From Monosiga brevicollis MX1 (lineage: Eukaryota > Opisthokonta > Choanoflagellata > Craspedida > Salpingoecidae), in NCBI RefSeq assembly GCF_000002865.3, contig NW_001865074.1:49722-113721 (forward strand): 64,000 bases of DNA, written 5' to 3'. The notes beneath the pieces were generated by a model that was not told where the DNA came from, did not search any database, and was given only the letters and a program-made list of their open reading frames with translations. Positions 30,401-40,661 of the stretch are shown in pieces (the first letter of the stretch is position 1; every line of letters begins with the position of its first letter). The translations under genes and the position numbers were made by a program.

Positions 30401-32678
30401 TGCGGAAGGACCTCGAGAGTGCGTTGCGCTTTGGCACGACACTGCTTATCCTGGACGCCGAGTCTTTTGATCCGATCGTCAACCCGGTGCTCAACAACGA
30501 GGTGCAGCGCAAGGGTGGGCGCGTCTTTATCAACGTGGCGGGCAAGGACATTGACTTGTCTCACAAGTTTAGCATGATTCTGATCACGCGCAGCCCAGGA
30601 ACCGAGTTTCCCGTGGACATTTGCAGCCGCGTGACGCTGGTCAACTTTACCGTGACGCGCAGTTCCCTGCAGACGCAGTGCATCAATCAGGCGCTGCGTT
30701 CTGAGCGGCCCGACGTGGACAAGCAGCGTGGTGACCTCTTGCGTATGCAGGGCGAGTTCCGCCTGAAGCTGCTGCAGCTCGAGAACCAGCTGTTGGACGC
30801 GTTGAACAAGGCTGAAGGCAGCATTTTGGACAACGACGCCGTTATCTCGCAGCTCGAGACCCTCAAGTCCAACGCCATGGAGATTGAGGCCAAGGTGCGG
30901 GACACGGACTCTATCATGAAGAACGTCGAGGCCGTGAGCAAGGAGTACATGCCGCTGGCGCAGCGCTGCTCGGCCATCTTTTTCACGCTCCAGCAGATGT
31001 CGGCGGTCCACTTTTTGTACCAGTACAGCCTGCAGTTTTTCTTGGACATTTTCACGGTGGTCCTGAACAACGACACCAACCCGGCCCTGGCACAGGTGGC
31101 GGCTGACGACTTTGAGCGTCGCATTGGCGTGATCAATGACAGCATCTTCCAATTTGTGTATGACCGCGTGGCGCCCGGCATGCTGCACGAGCATCGGCTA
31201 CCCCTGGCGCTCACGTTTGCGCGCTTCCGCGTGGCGGGCGATGCCGACGAAATTCCAGAGGTGGAGATGAACCACTTTTTGACGGGCGCAGCTGCGGTCA
31301 TGACTGGCGAGACTGCCTTTGATGGCCTACTCGACCATGGCATGACCGTTGAGCAGACGCAGGCCATGCACGCGCTATCGCAAAAACTGACTGCGTTCCA
31401 AGCCTTGGCCCAGGAGGTGCATGACAATCGCGACGCCTTTGTCAATTGGCTGCAACTGCCGCGCCCGGAACTGGAGCTCCCGACCTACGTGAGCGGCCTG
31501 CATATTGAGGGTTCCGACTCGGCCGTGCGTAAGCTGTTCCGCGAAATCTTGTTGCTGCAAGCCGCGCGACCGGACCGTGTGCTGACGCACGCACACCGGC
31601 TTGTGCACCTCGTGCTCGGCGATAGCTTTGGCGCTCTTAGCATGGACCAGGACCCCAACGGTGTCCTTAAAACACAGATCACGGCGGCTACCCCGGTGTT
31701 ACTGTGTGGTGCCAAGGGCTTTGATACCTCGGTGAAGGTTGATGACTTTGCCAATGCAGCCGAGAAGCAGGTGACGGCCGTGGCCGTGGGAGCGGCATCA
31801 GCTGCTCGTGAGGCCCTGGACGTGTTGCGTGGGGCCATTGCCAACGGCCGCTGGGTAGTGCTGAAAAACGTACACCTGGCCCCTTCTTTGCTGGTCAAGG
31901 TGGAGAAGCTGCTGAGCACCTCCAACCCGAACCCCAACTTCCGCCTCTTCTTGACTTCAGAAATCAGCCCCAAGCTGCCTGTGACTCTGGTGCGCACGGC
32001 ACGAACGTTTATCTACGAGGCTCCAGCTGGTGTCAAGGCATCAGTCACGCGTGCACTACAGAGCTTCTCAGATCAGATTGATGCCGCGCCCTCGCAGCGC
32101 GCGCACCTTTATTTGCTCTTGGCCTGGCTGCACGGTGTCATTCAAGAGCGTTTGCGCTACGCGCCCTTGGGATGGAGTAAGAAGTACGAGTTTGGCGAGC
32201 CAGATCTGCGCACGGCTGCCGACACGATTCACACTTGGATCGACCGAACCGCTGACGGCCAGTACGTTTTTTTTTTTTTTTTTTCATATTTTTTTTTAAA
32301 TTCTTTTTTCTTTTCCCTTGATGCCTTTGTTTTTCGAGAATGGCGTCGAAATGTTTGTTGTGGTTTGGTTTTTTTTGTGAGCCTGGTCCTGCAAAAGCAG
32401 TTGGTTCGGGGCGCTTCATCACTTGCTCAATTTGTGCTCGTCTCTCTGCTGTTTAGGGCTAACGTCGAGCCAGCTGCAATTCCTTGGGAGGCCATTCGCA
32501 CTTTGTTGAGCAAATCAGTCTATGGCGGGCGCATCGACAACGAGATTGATCAGCGCCTTCTTGAAGCCTTTGTTGCCTCTGTGTTTACCGAACAAAGGTC
32601 CGAATACGCGATTACAACGATGGCCAGGGTGCTGAACGCTCACGACTAGACGTTGCCATTTCTCTCGCCATTTCTCTC

Positions 32679-32725
<47 letters not shown>

Positions 32726-33870
32726 CGTTTCTTGTTGTGCTCTTTAGTTTTTCGCCCAAGTTTGAATTTGTGCAGGCAGACAAGAGCAGTTCTACGCCGA
32801 GTATCAAACCGCCGCAAGGCAAGGGCAAGCAGGAGTTGATTGCCTGGGCGGCATCGTTGCCTGATGCACAGATGCCCACCTGGCTTGGCCTACCGGCCAA
32901 CGCTGAGGCCGTGTTGTTGAGCAACCGAGCCAAGGTCCTTGCAATCAACATCCAAATGCTGCAGACGACAGATGATGACAGTCTTGACTTGGGCAGTGCG
33001 GAGGACAGCGAGCACCCAAGCTCCGCCACACCCGCCTGGATGCGCACCCTCAAATCCCATGCGGCAGAATGGCTAAGTGTGCTGCCGCCAGTACTGAACT
33101 CACTCTTGCGTACAGCGGATTCGATCAAGGACCCGCTCTTCCGCTTTTTCGAGCGCGAGACGACCATTGGCGTCCAGCTGTTGCAGCGCGTGCGCCGAGA
33201 CCTTGACAACGTCATCAAAGTGTGCGAGGGTGAGATGAAGCAAACAAACGAGATGCGATCACTCTTCACGGCACTGGTGGCAGGCAGCGTACCCAAGTCA
33301 TGGCAGCTGTACAAGATTCCCGACGGCATGCCTGTGGCACAATGGGTGGCTGACTTTGCGCAGCGCACACTGCAGTTGCAGAGCATCGAACACCACGTAA
33401 CGGCGGGCAATCCATTGCCGGATTTGCGCGTGTGGCTCGGGGGCCTGTTTGTGCCGGAGGCATACATTACGGCCACTCGACAGGCCGTGGCCCAACGCAA
33501 CAACTGGCCCCTGGAAAAGCTGGCCCTGGAGCTGGAGGTCCGCAGCGGCGCTCAAGATACACCAAGCGAGCTCACTAATAGCTTCCTCATTACCAACCTG
33601 CGCATTGAGGGTGCCACCAGCAAGGGACGCACCTTTGCTCTGGTGGACGTGGCTTTTACCATGCATCCGCTGACAGTACTGCGCTGGGTGTTGCACGAGA
33701 CAGAGCCCGACACCACGCAGTCGGTCAATGTACCTCTTTATCTCAACACGACCCGGGCCAACCTCATTGCAGTGGTACCCTTTTTGCCGCCGGCAGATGT
33801 AGCGCCCACCGTCTTTTATCAGCGTGGGGTGGCCATGGCTTGCTCCTCTCTCAGTGGTGTGATTGCATAG
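18468..33870 (+). CDS. DYNC1H1: Cytoplasmic dynein-1 heavy chain
   Basis: Minus-end-directed microtubule motor. Exons: 18468-18615, 18775-18846, 18944-19011, 19109-19226, 19365-19987, 20142-20296, 20431-20524, 20590-21522, 21733-22110, 22237-32261, 32457-32628, 32776-33870. Phases agree throughout and give 4,626 residues, against about 4,650 in animals. The tail (residues 1 to about 1,400) shows DRDPSSGTARQEISFW and MFRIFNRFNALFVR, both conserved in cytoplasmic dynein-1. Walker A motifs: AAA1 GPAGTGKT (about 1883), AAA2 GPSGVGKS (2196), AAA3 GPPGSGKT (2554), AAA4 GTSGCGRT (2900), where the catalytic Lys is Arg (codon 28363-28365). The AAA1 Walker B GCFDEFNR is intact. The stalk coiled coil lies at about 29080-29440 and 29760-30000. 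The microtubule-binding domain at about 29443-29730 has the INPPKKVKLALE start. The C-terminal domain includes GGLFVPEAYITATRQ. It is cytoplasmic dynein-1 rather than axonemal or IFT dynein because of the conserved tail. The start ATG at 18468 has good context. Confidence 0.97.
32629..32775 (+). repeat. 45-nt T homopolymer inside a dynein intron
   Basis: The penultimate dynein intron (donor after MAR, acceptor tgtgcag at 32775) contains an uninterrupted run of T at about 32681-32725. The preceding intron (32262-32456) also starts with a T-rich tract (gtacg followed by about 18 T). Both could act as extended polypyrimidine tracts. Homopolymer length in the assembly may be inexact. Confidence 0.85.
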
Positions 33871-34318
33871 GCGAGAGTGTGAATGGGTTTTGTCTGTCTT
33901 TTCTTGTGTGTTGCCAAGCCAGGCTTGGTCTTTGGTCTGACGAGCCTGTTCTTCGCTGCCTTTTGTGTTTTTACCGATCCTTTTTGTATGCATCTTTGAT
34001 CCCCTTGCGCTCTCTTGCAAGTTGTCCCTGTTCCGCGCGGGCGGGTGCAGATTTTTTGGTGTTGCACCGTGGCTTGCCACTTTTGTGTGAGTTGAGCTCA
34101 GTAATCAGTCATCAAGGTTGGCGATTTTTGCTTAGTTGTTTACGACTATCGTATCAGCCTGCTTTACATGTCAAGACACGAGCAGAGAAAAACAAGGGGT
34201 TCGTCAGTCCTGCTTCAGTCAGGTGGTGCTATTTTCAAGACTCAAGTACAGATTAAGAATCTTTGTTGTGTTGTGCGTCGCTCTACACCTGGCAACAACT
34301 GCTCTGCTGGTGAGGCTA
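33871..34318. other. Spacer between convergent dynein and NSE4 genes
   Basis: About 450 bp of T-rich sequence carrying the 3' UTRs of two convergent genes. No coding or RNA feature was recognised. Confidence 0.5.
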
Positions 34319-36246
34319 TCATGACGGGCGATTGGGGATGACGCTCTTGGAAATTTTGAAAGCCTGACATTAAAAAGGCACGGCACAAAAACATGAGGCG
34401 GATGGCCAGCGCAGAAAATGGAAGGTCGTGCAGAACCACAACAGACGTTGCGCACCTCGACAATGTCTTGCCACTCTTGCTGATTGACGGAGAAGATGAC
34501 CTGTTGCCTGCTGCCCGAGCCAGGCAGCTTGCCCTTTGTCTCGTCGTCAGGATCGAGGCTCCCTAAAAGAGTTTGTCGCCAGCCAAAACCAAACGCCTAA
34601 GCCTCTTTTTGTGTTGTCGCACAGGGGTTTGGCCAGCAAAGGTGTTGCTTACGGATGCGTGGGAGGTTGTGTCGATCGTAAAAAAGACCGCATCGTCCTT
34701 CATTGATCTACGAAGCATGAAGCAAAGGCGGCATCAAGATATCGGCACACACGCAGCCTGCAAAGGGAGCAGGTCGGCCACAATGGGAGCGGACCCGCAC
34801 CAGAAAGCTGACGTCAAAAATGTTTTCAATGGTTTGGCTAAAACTCTTTGGGTTGAAAGCAAAGTGGAAGAGGTCACAGTCGTCTTCGCCAATTTCTTCA
34901 AGATGCTGCGAGGTAACATGGCGAATGGTCAACATTGCATCAACAACCGTATGAATCCAGGCCATGCCAGTCACCGGGTGGTCGAGCGCCAAGCGTACAT
35001 CCAGCAGGCAATCAAGGACTGTTTCGACGCGGTTGGAGGTGGTTTCGCGGTCCTCGGTCGCAAAGTCATTCATCTGTCAAGAAGAAACGTAAGCGGGTTT
35101 GATTTGGTGCAGCCCAGAACGTCGGGGGGCGATTTTGAGGCATGGAAAACACAGCAACGGGATGCCGGGCAGCAAGCTTTGCACGGACCGTCTTCGGCTG
35201 AATCGCCTTATAATTCTTGCGTTGATTTGTTTGACGCTCAATCACTTTTTTCGAGGTATCCATTGCCAAAGGCCCCAAACTATTGACAGTCGTGAAAGAT
35301 GTGAGCCGGGCGGGCGCATCAAGTAGGAGCATGGCCACAAGGGATTGGGCCAATCTTTGTGATCGGCAGTGAGGAAGCAAGCGTACAGGACGCGCAGCGG
35401 AGGAACGGGGAGTAAGTATTGGCAGGCCAAGACACCCAGGGCGTCCCAGTCGTAGCTGACAGCATTGGACGTTGATGCTGCAGCCAGGCTGCGTTTGCTG
35501 CGCTTGTTGTGAGGCTGACTCGTCTCTATGCCGGAGCTGCCACCAGTAACCGGCGCAATCTGCAACGGTCCAAGCACAAAGCTAAGCCTGCATAAACGCC
35601 AGGCGGAATGGATGTGCCGCTGGAGGTCGTCAGCGTACCATAAAAGTCGATTTCAAGGCTTCTTTCAGGGAGCCCGAGGAAAACTCAAACGAGGCGCCTG
35701 AGAGCTTGACGGCCTACAAACCAAGGTAGCACGACGCGGGGGAACCATCACATAAGCGTCAAAGCTTACTGCAGAAATGCGCTGCGTAAACTGGAACCAA
35801 CCTCCTGGCGGCCGAGAAGGGCGGCTTCGGACAAGACGCGAGCGTCAGTGACAGCCTCTGATCCATGACTGACTGTACATTGAAGCGCGGTGCGCGTTGA
35901 GGGGTGGAAGAGTAAAGATCAACAAGGCAAAAAAAAAAAAAAAAGGAACAAGACATCATCTTGGCTTGAGAGCTGAACAGGAAACGGACCGAAGCGAAAG
36001 TCATTGTTTGTTTGCTCGAGGGCTTCGGTGGCAGCCTTGATGGGATCGGCTTGCTCGGCGGCAGCACGCACGCGTCGGATGGACTCGCCGTGTCGATTGC
36101 GAAGTTCCCGGCGTGTCGCCTCCGACTATGACAGGCCCAAAGGTTGAGCCATCGAAAGAAGGTCAAATGTCGCACCATCATATGGACGGTCGTTCCCATC
36201 GTGCGAGTTGATGAGGACCAACCTGAGTCGACGAAAGCTGCGACAT
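34319..36246 (-). CDS. NSMCE4: NSE4, kleisin subunit of the SMC5/6 complex
   Basis: Kleisin that bridges the SMC5 and SMC6 heads in the SMC5/6 DNA-repair complex. Minus-strand exons: the first (36246-36223) encodes MSQLSSTQ. The next starts at 36125 (RRELRNRHGESIRRVR). A later exon has EAVTDARVLSEAALLGRQE, the conserved N-terminal kleisin segment. The next has LSGASFEFSSGSLKEAL. Central exons include a Lys/Arg-rich KRSKRS segment and YDWDALG. The next has GPLAMDTSKKVIERQTNQRK, the central GP-basic motif. The C-terminal winged-helix region has FAFNPKSFSQTIENIFDVSF, diagnostic for NSE4, then QVIFSVNQQEWQDIVE, and a last exon encoding AFKISKSVIPNRPS before the stop at 34319-34321. Several inner exon borders are approximate. 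It is divergent from the zinc-finger gene at 37583. Confidence 0.9.
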
Positions 36247-37307
36247 GACGAATCAAGCAGTCGATACACCACCTCCCAATGCGCGTCTGTGCCTCTGCGC
36301 GCGCGCGCGCGTGTGTCGTGGTGTCTGTGACTCTGTGTCACTACCTGGCTGTGTGTCTGCGTCAGTGACTGTGCCCGTGCTGCCTCCGTGTACCCGATCC
36401 AGCAATCAAGTGTGTCGATCGTTATCCAAGACGTCGTCGTCGGCGTCGTCGTCGTCGTGCGCGCTCGTTTTTTTTTTTTTTAACTTTTTGCAAGCACAAG
36501 CACGGTGTGTAACGGTCAGGCCAGAGGGAGTCTAAAATACTGTTGTAAACAGATGTTGTCTATTTTGGCTCGATGAGCTACTGTCAGACGATTGACGGCA
36601 CAACACACCCACACACACACACACACACACGCACACAGAAGGGCACACACACACACACACAGAAGGGCACACGCATTTGCAAAAGGATAAGCCTAAACGT
36701 ATGTAGAACAGCCACACATGGGGTCCAGACTAACCACACGCATGAAGCCGTCACGGGTTGGCAGCTGTCGGTGTTACACCAATTCCCAGCCGGCATGCAG
36801 ACACAGAGGAGGAGCAGTAGCAAGTTGGGACGATGACGAAGAGTTGGTATGTGAACAACAAATAAGACATTTTCCTCCCCTTTTGCTTCAATATCTACCA
36901 TTGTAGACCTTACTTAATGTACATGAACTTTCGATCTCTCTGCATAAGCGAGTGCGTCAAGGACCAGGGTGGGGGGGGGAGTCGTATTCTCACGAATTGT
37001 TGGCCTTTCGATTGCATACTCGTCCCCCCCCCACCAGCAACATCTATCCCCCTCTAACTTTAACATCTCCCCCATCTAACCTTTACACGTTATCACGGTA
37101 CGATATCCTGCATTGTAAACTTTTCATTCCGCTACCACCTGACAATATTTCAAGTGTATCAAGTGTTACACTTACGTCATCCCAACCAGTTTATTACCAA
37201 ATGTCAGTCCATCCCCAAGCTCCTTTCATGGCCTTTCAACCAACCATACCAGCCCACCATCTCTCAAACCCTTTGCATTTTACCTTTGAAGAGAAAGCGT
37301 CTCACAC

Positions 37308-37354
<47 letters not shown>

Positions 37355-37582
37355 ACTCTGTGCGCACGCAAAAAAAAAAAAAAAGGGCAGCGGCAAGGGG
37401 TATCCTGTCTGCCTTCCCCTTCTTCCCTCCTCCCTCCTTCTCCTCCTTCCTGCAGGCGAGACGCGTCGTTTGTAGAGGAGGATCAGATCAGTTGGTCCCG
37501 GGCTGTGTGTGTGTTCCAGAGCACAGCCGGACTGACTCTGGGATTGGTCAAAGTGTCAAAGCGTCTAGTTTGACCGCAGATT
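36247..37582. promoter_or_regulatory. 1.3-kb divergent upstream region of NSE4 and the zinc-finger gene, microsatellite-rich
   Basis: This region has CG alternation at about 36298-36312, GTCGTC-type triplets at about 36436-36458, a T run at about 36470-36482, interrupted (CA)n at about 36606-36662, G and C runs near 36968-37032, and a (CT)n tract at 37311-37352 followed by an A run. No gene signal is seen. It must contain promoters for two divergently transcribed genes; no individual element can be named. Confidence 0.4.
37311..37352. repeat. (CT)n microsatellite upstream of the zinc-finger gene
   Basis: Perfect CT tract of about 42 bp on the sense strand, about 230 bp before the ATG at 37583. 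Confidence 0.95.
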
Positions 37583-39124
37583 ATGGCAGCGGTACAGCTC
37601 TCGAACCCCTCGACGGCAGCCGATATCGAGCGGCAGGTCCTGCAAATGAACAATTCAGGCACTTCTTCATCTTCAGTGATGAGCAACACCGCGCTTCCTT
37701 CCACCACGACGACAACCGTGCTCGATGGTAGCAAGACAAAGCGTCATGTTTGTCTTGAATGCGGCAAATCGTACACCCGCCGCAGCGATCTCAAGGTCCA
37801 CGAGCGCTCACATACTGGTGGTACGCACCTCGTAACGCAACATGATGCTGTGACCGCTTCCCTTTGCCTGCCAAAAATTAGCTCTCGTTCTCTGGCTCTC
37901 CGGCTGGAAGCTCATGCCCTTCTTTCGTCCCCCCCCTTTTTTTTTTCAAACGCAGAAAAACCATTCGAGTGCGCCGAGTGCGGCCGGTGCTTTCCCAAAC
38001 GCTCCCATCTCTCCCGCCACGAGAAGACTCATACCGGTGTCAAGCCTTACAAATGCGGGTGAGCTCCCGCCTTCCTCCCCCCGCCTCAAGGAGGTTTTTT
38101 TTTCTCTTGTTCTTGTTCTTTTTGTTTGGACGCGCGGCTCACCAAAGCTCTACGCTTTCGCTAACAACCATGCAGTATCTGCGGCAAGCGCCACTCGCGA
38201 GCGTGTGATCTCAAAGTGCACCTCCGTACGCATACGGGAGAACGCCCCTATTCTTGCAATGTGTGCGGCAAATCCTTTGTCACATCTAGCCACTGCCGAA
38301 TGCACGAACGCACCCACAACGACGATCGCTGCGAACCCTGCAAGTTTTGCACCAAGACCTTCAAGACCAAGGCTGGTCTCCGCATGCACATGAACTCAAA
38401 TCATGCCTCGGTCGACACTGCTCGGCAAAACATTGACGACGCCAACACCATGCTGGCCCAAGCCGCCCTCCCCATGGCCCAGCCCGTCCCCGTCGTGCCC
38501 GCCACCATCAATGCCGTGGCTGCCACCTCATATCAGACCAAAGACGGATCCGATTGCATTTCCCTCAAAACCCTGGCCATGCTCTGCCCCAAAATTGTCA
38601 AGCAACTCGTCGGTTGTGGTCTGGTGAAGCATCGCACCAAGGACGCGGGTTGCACCACCTTTACACCGACCAGTGCCACTCCCGCCGACGCCGTTCCAGC
38701 TGCCCCCTCAACGACATTGTCTGCAGCCAACCAAGACCAAGGGTCTGAGTATTTGAATACCCTTCTCACGTCAAACACCCCACGCTCGCCCAACAACGCC
38801 GCTGGCCTGTGGTCTGCTTCCTCGGCCACCGCTGCGTCGGGCCTTCAGCCGCTTCAGCAAGACGAACTGGATGCCATTGATCTCCTCCTGGCTGACTTTG
38901 GCGATTCGGGTGTGCCCCAGCCAAACTCTGCCCCCAACTTTCCAGCTGCCAGCCAGTCACCGAATCTACAAGCTGCGAACAGCCATACAAGCGGCAACAC
39001 CCTGCTTTCCGATCTGGATCCCGGCACTCTGCAGGAACTCGCTGCCCTCTTACCCGCAGAGAATGGCAGTCGTGCTTCTTTGGCCCAGAACCCTGCCTCT
39101 TACGGATTTTCCAACCTGCAATAA
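37583..39124 (+). CDS. C2H2 zinc-finger protein with five fingers
   Basis: Probable DNA-binding transcription factor. Exons 37583-37820, 37956-38058 and 38176-39124 splice in frame; both introns cut between or inside fingers. The N-terminus (about 53 residues) is Ser/Thr-rich. Fingers: HVCLECGKSYTRRSDLKVH, FECAECGRCFPKRSHLSRH, YKCGICGKRHSRACDLKVH, YSCNVCGKSFVTSSHCRMH, and a divergent fifth starting EPCKFCTKTF. Linkers between fingers 1-2 and 3-4 are classical (HTGEKPF, HTGERPY), and HTGVKPY joins 2-3; this favours sequence-specific DNA binding by fingers 1-4. After the fingers come about 240 residues of Ala/Pro/Ser-rich and acidic sequence (DELDAIDLLLADFGDSG), which may be an activation region. 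No orthologue can be assigned. TAA stop at 39122-39124. Confidence 0.9.
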
Positions 39125-39573
39125 CAGGGCGCCATTGGAACCGGTGGCCTGCGGCCATGTTTTGCGGTATTCCTCGCTCATGTTGTACAGTGTGATACAT
39201 ATGAGCACCATGTTATCTTTTGCTGGGCTGTGTCCTTCCTTTTTATTTTTTTATTTTTCCTCCTTTGTTCTTGTTTTTCTGTTCTTCCATAACCGCATCC
39301 TTAGCCAGTCTGCATGATCTTTCTGTGCTTTTCCCGAAGAGAACGCGCGTTGCCCGTCCGTCTCTTCTTTAATCTTGTCATTGTTTCAGTACTGCAGCGC
39401 AACGAACAAGCTCGAGTGCTGCTTGGTCATCGTGTCGCTTCCTCTCAGTTGACGGATTAAAGCCCTATCTCTCTTCACCCAGCACCTCTCTTCTTCTTCT
39501 TTTTTTTCACCAAACGCATCCATCCCGCTCTCTCAATCCCCAATCCCCTTGCTATATCATTCAGATCAACAAA

Positions 39574-39618
<45 letters not shown>

Positions 39619-39660
39619 AAGAAAAAAAAAATCCGTCACTTCACACACTGAACTGAAAAG
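39125..39660. other. 3' flank of the zinc-finger gene with a (CA)n tract
   Basis: T- and C-rich flank with a perfect (CA)n tract at about 39575-39616, followed by an A run. No gene is visible. Confidence 0.5.
39575..39616. repeat. (CA)n microsatellite
   Basis: Perfect CA tract of about 42 bp, roughly 45 bp before the possible start of the small membrane protein gene. Confidence 0.95.
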
Positions 39661-40328
39661 ATGTCAGTGGCAGTGGCAGTGATCGTCTCTCTGGCTGGAG
39701 AGGGTGCGCGACTGTTTACGAGGGCTCACAAGGTGTTTGGGGCTGGCTGATATAGGGAAGACTATGCATTGGTGACGACCAAGCTGCGCGTTTTGGCCTG
39801 CGCTCTGCTGGCGGCCGGTCTCATGGGATGGGGCCTCTACAACTTTGCCGCGACGGTGCGCCTGCCCAATGCCCCTCCAACGGGACGGACCGAGCAGAGT
39901 CCTGCCGCTGACATGGTGGGGTACTCACGATGACTCTTCCATAGGCCAAAAGCGCTGTTATTGCCGGTGGCGGTTCGGCTGCCCTCCTGCTCCTCCTTTC
40001 CTTTGCCACGGCCAATAAGGTGCGCAAACTTTCTTGCCTGCCAAGAGCGAATGCACCCGATCTGCTCATCATGATGCCTGCTGCTCGTGTACCCCACAAC
40101 TGCCTTCGTCTTTGGCAGAGCTCCTTTGCCGTGAGTGTAGCGGCTGTTTTGACGGCTGTGTATACGGGTGTGTTCACCTGGCGAGCCTACCTGGCCCTGC
40201 AAAAGTCCAACGCTCAGACCATCGCCATCGTTATTGGTCTCATGGCCCTAGCCTCCTTCATCACCTGCGTTTCCCTGCTTCCTCAAGCCCTGGGCTCATC
40301 CACCCCAAGCAAAGTGAAGCCCCACTAA
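39661..40328 (+). CDS. Small multi-pass membrane protein
   Basis: The supported exons encode hydrophobic helices: about 39765-39915 has LRVLACALLAAGLMGWGLY; about 39945-40019 has SAVIAGGGSAALLLLLSFA and ends at a clean donor (AATAAG/gtgcgc); 40121-40328 has AVSVAAVLTAVYTGVFTW and TIAIVIGLMALASFITCVSL and ends SKVKPH. That gives about four membrane segments. Size and helix pattern recall TMEM14-like proteins, but no diagnostic motif is present, so I do not name it. The 5' end is unresolved: an ATG at 39661 opens MSVAVAVIVSLAGEGARLF, yet joining it to the next exon in frame would need an intron of only about 23 nt, and the gap between the first two supported exons is about 29 nt. Either the introns are unusually short, the exon borders differ, or the gene is damaged. 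Confidence 0.5.
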
Positions 40329-40661
40329 GTTCTGATTTGTTTAAATAATATGATATTGACTGATCAAGCGCTTGCATGAGCCGCAAGTCCCGGCTGACTC
40401 GCGCGGCCATCAGACACAATTCGGATCACGCTCTGACTTGATTCATAAGCAGACTCATCGGAACAGACAACGCCCTCGGCTGTTTTCTGTTCCTTATGGT
40501 TTTTTTCTTCTTCTTCTTCTTCTTCTCAAAAAGTGAGGTTGCTGCCAACTGTTAGAGCCCATTCGGCTCGGTTTTGGACACCATGCCTGCGGGTCCAAGC
40601 ATGAGAATCCAATGTGAGCTGATGAATGATGGCAGAGGCTCGCACTTCTACACTCGCATTG
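40329..40661. other. Spacer between the small membrane protein and a minus-strand gene
   Basis: About 330 bp with a (TTC)n stretch near 40507-40526 and an A run at 40663-40672 at its edge. No gene is seen. Confidence 0.5.

Noticed and set aside
34573-35286. Plus-strand open frame of 237 codons
   Set aside because: It is the antisense of NSE4 exons, which carry the diagnostic NSE4 motif on the minus strand.
36606-36662. Direct repeats with regular spacing, considered as a CRISPR-like array
   Set aside because: Interrupted CA microsatellite in a eukaryotic genome; no unique spacers.
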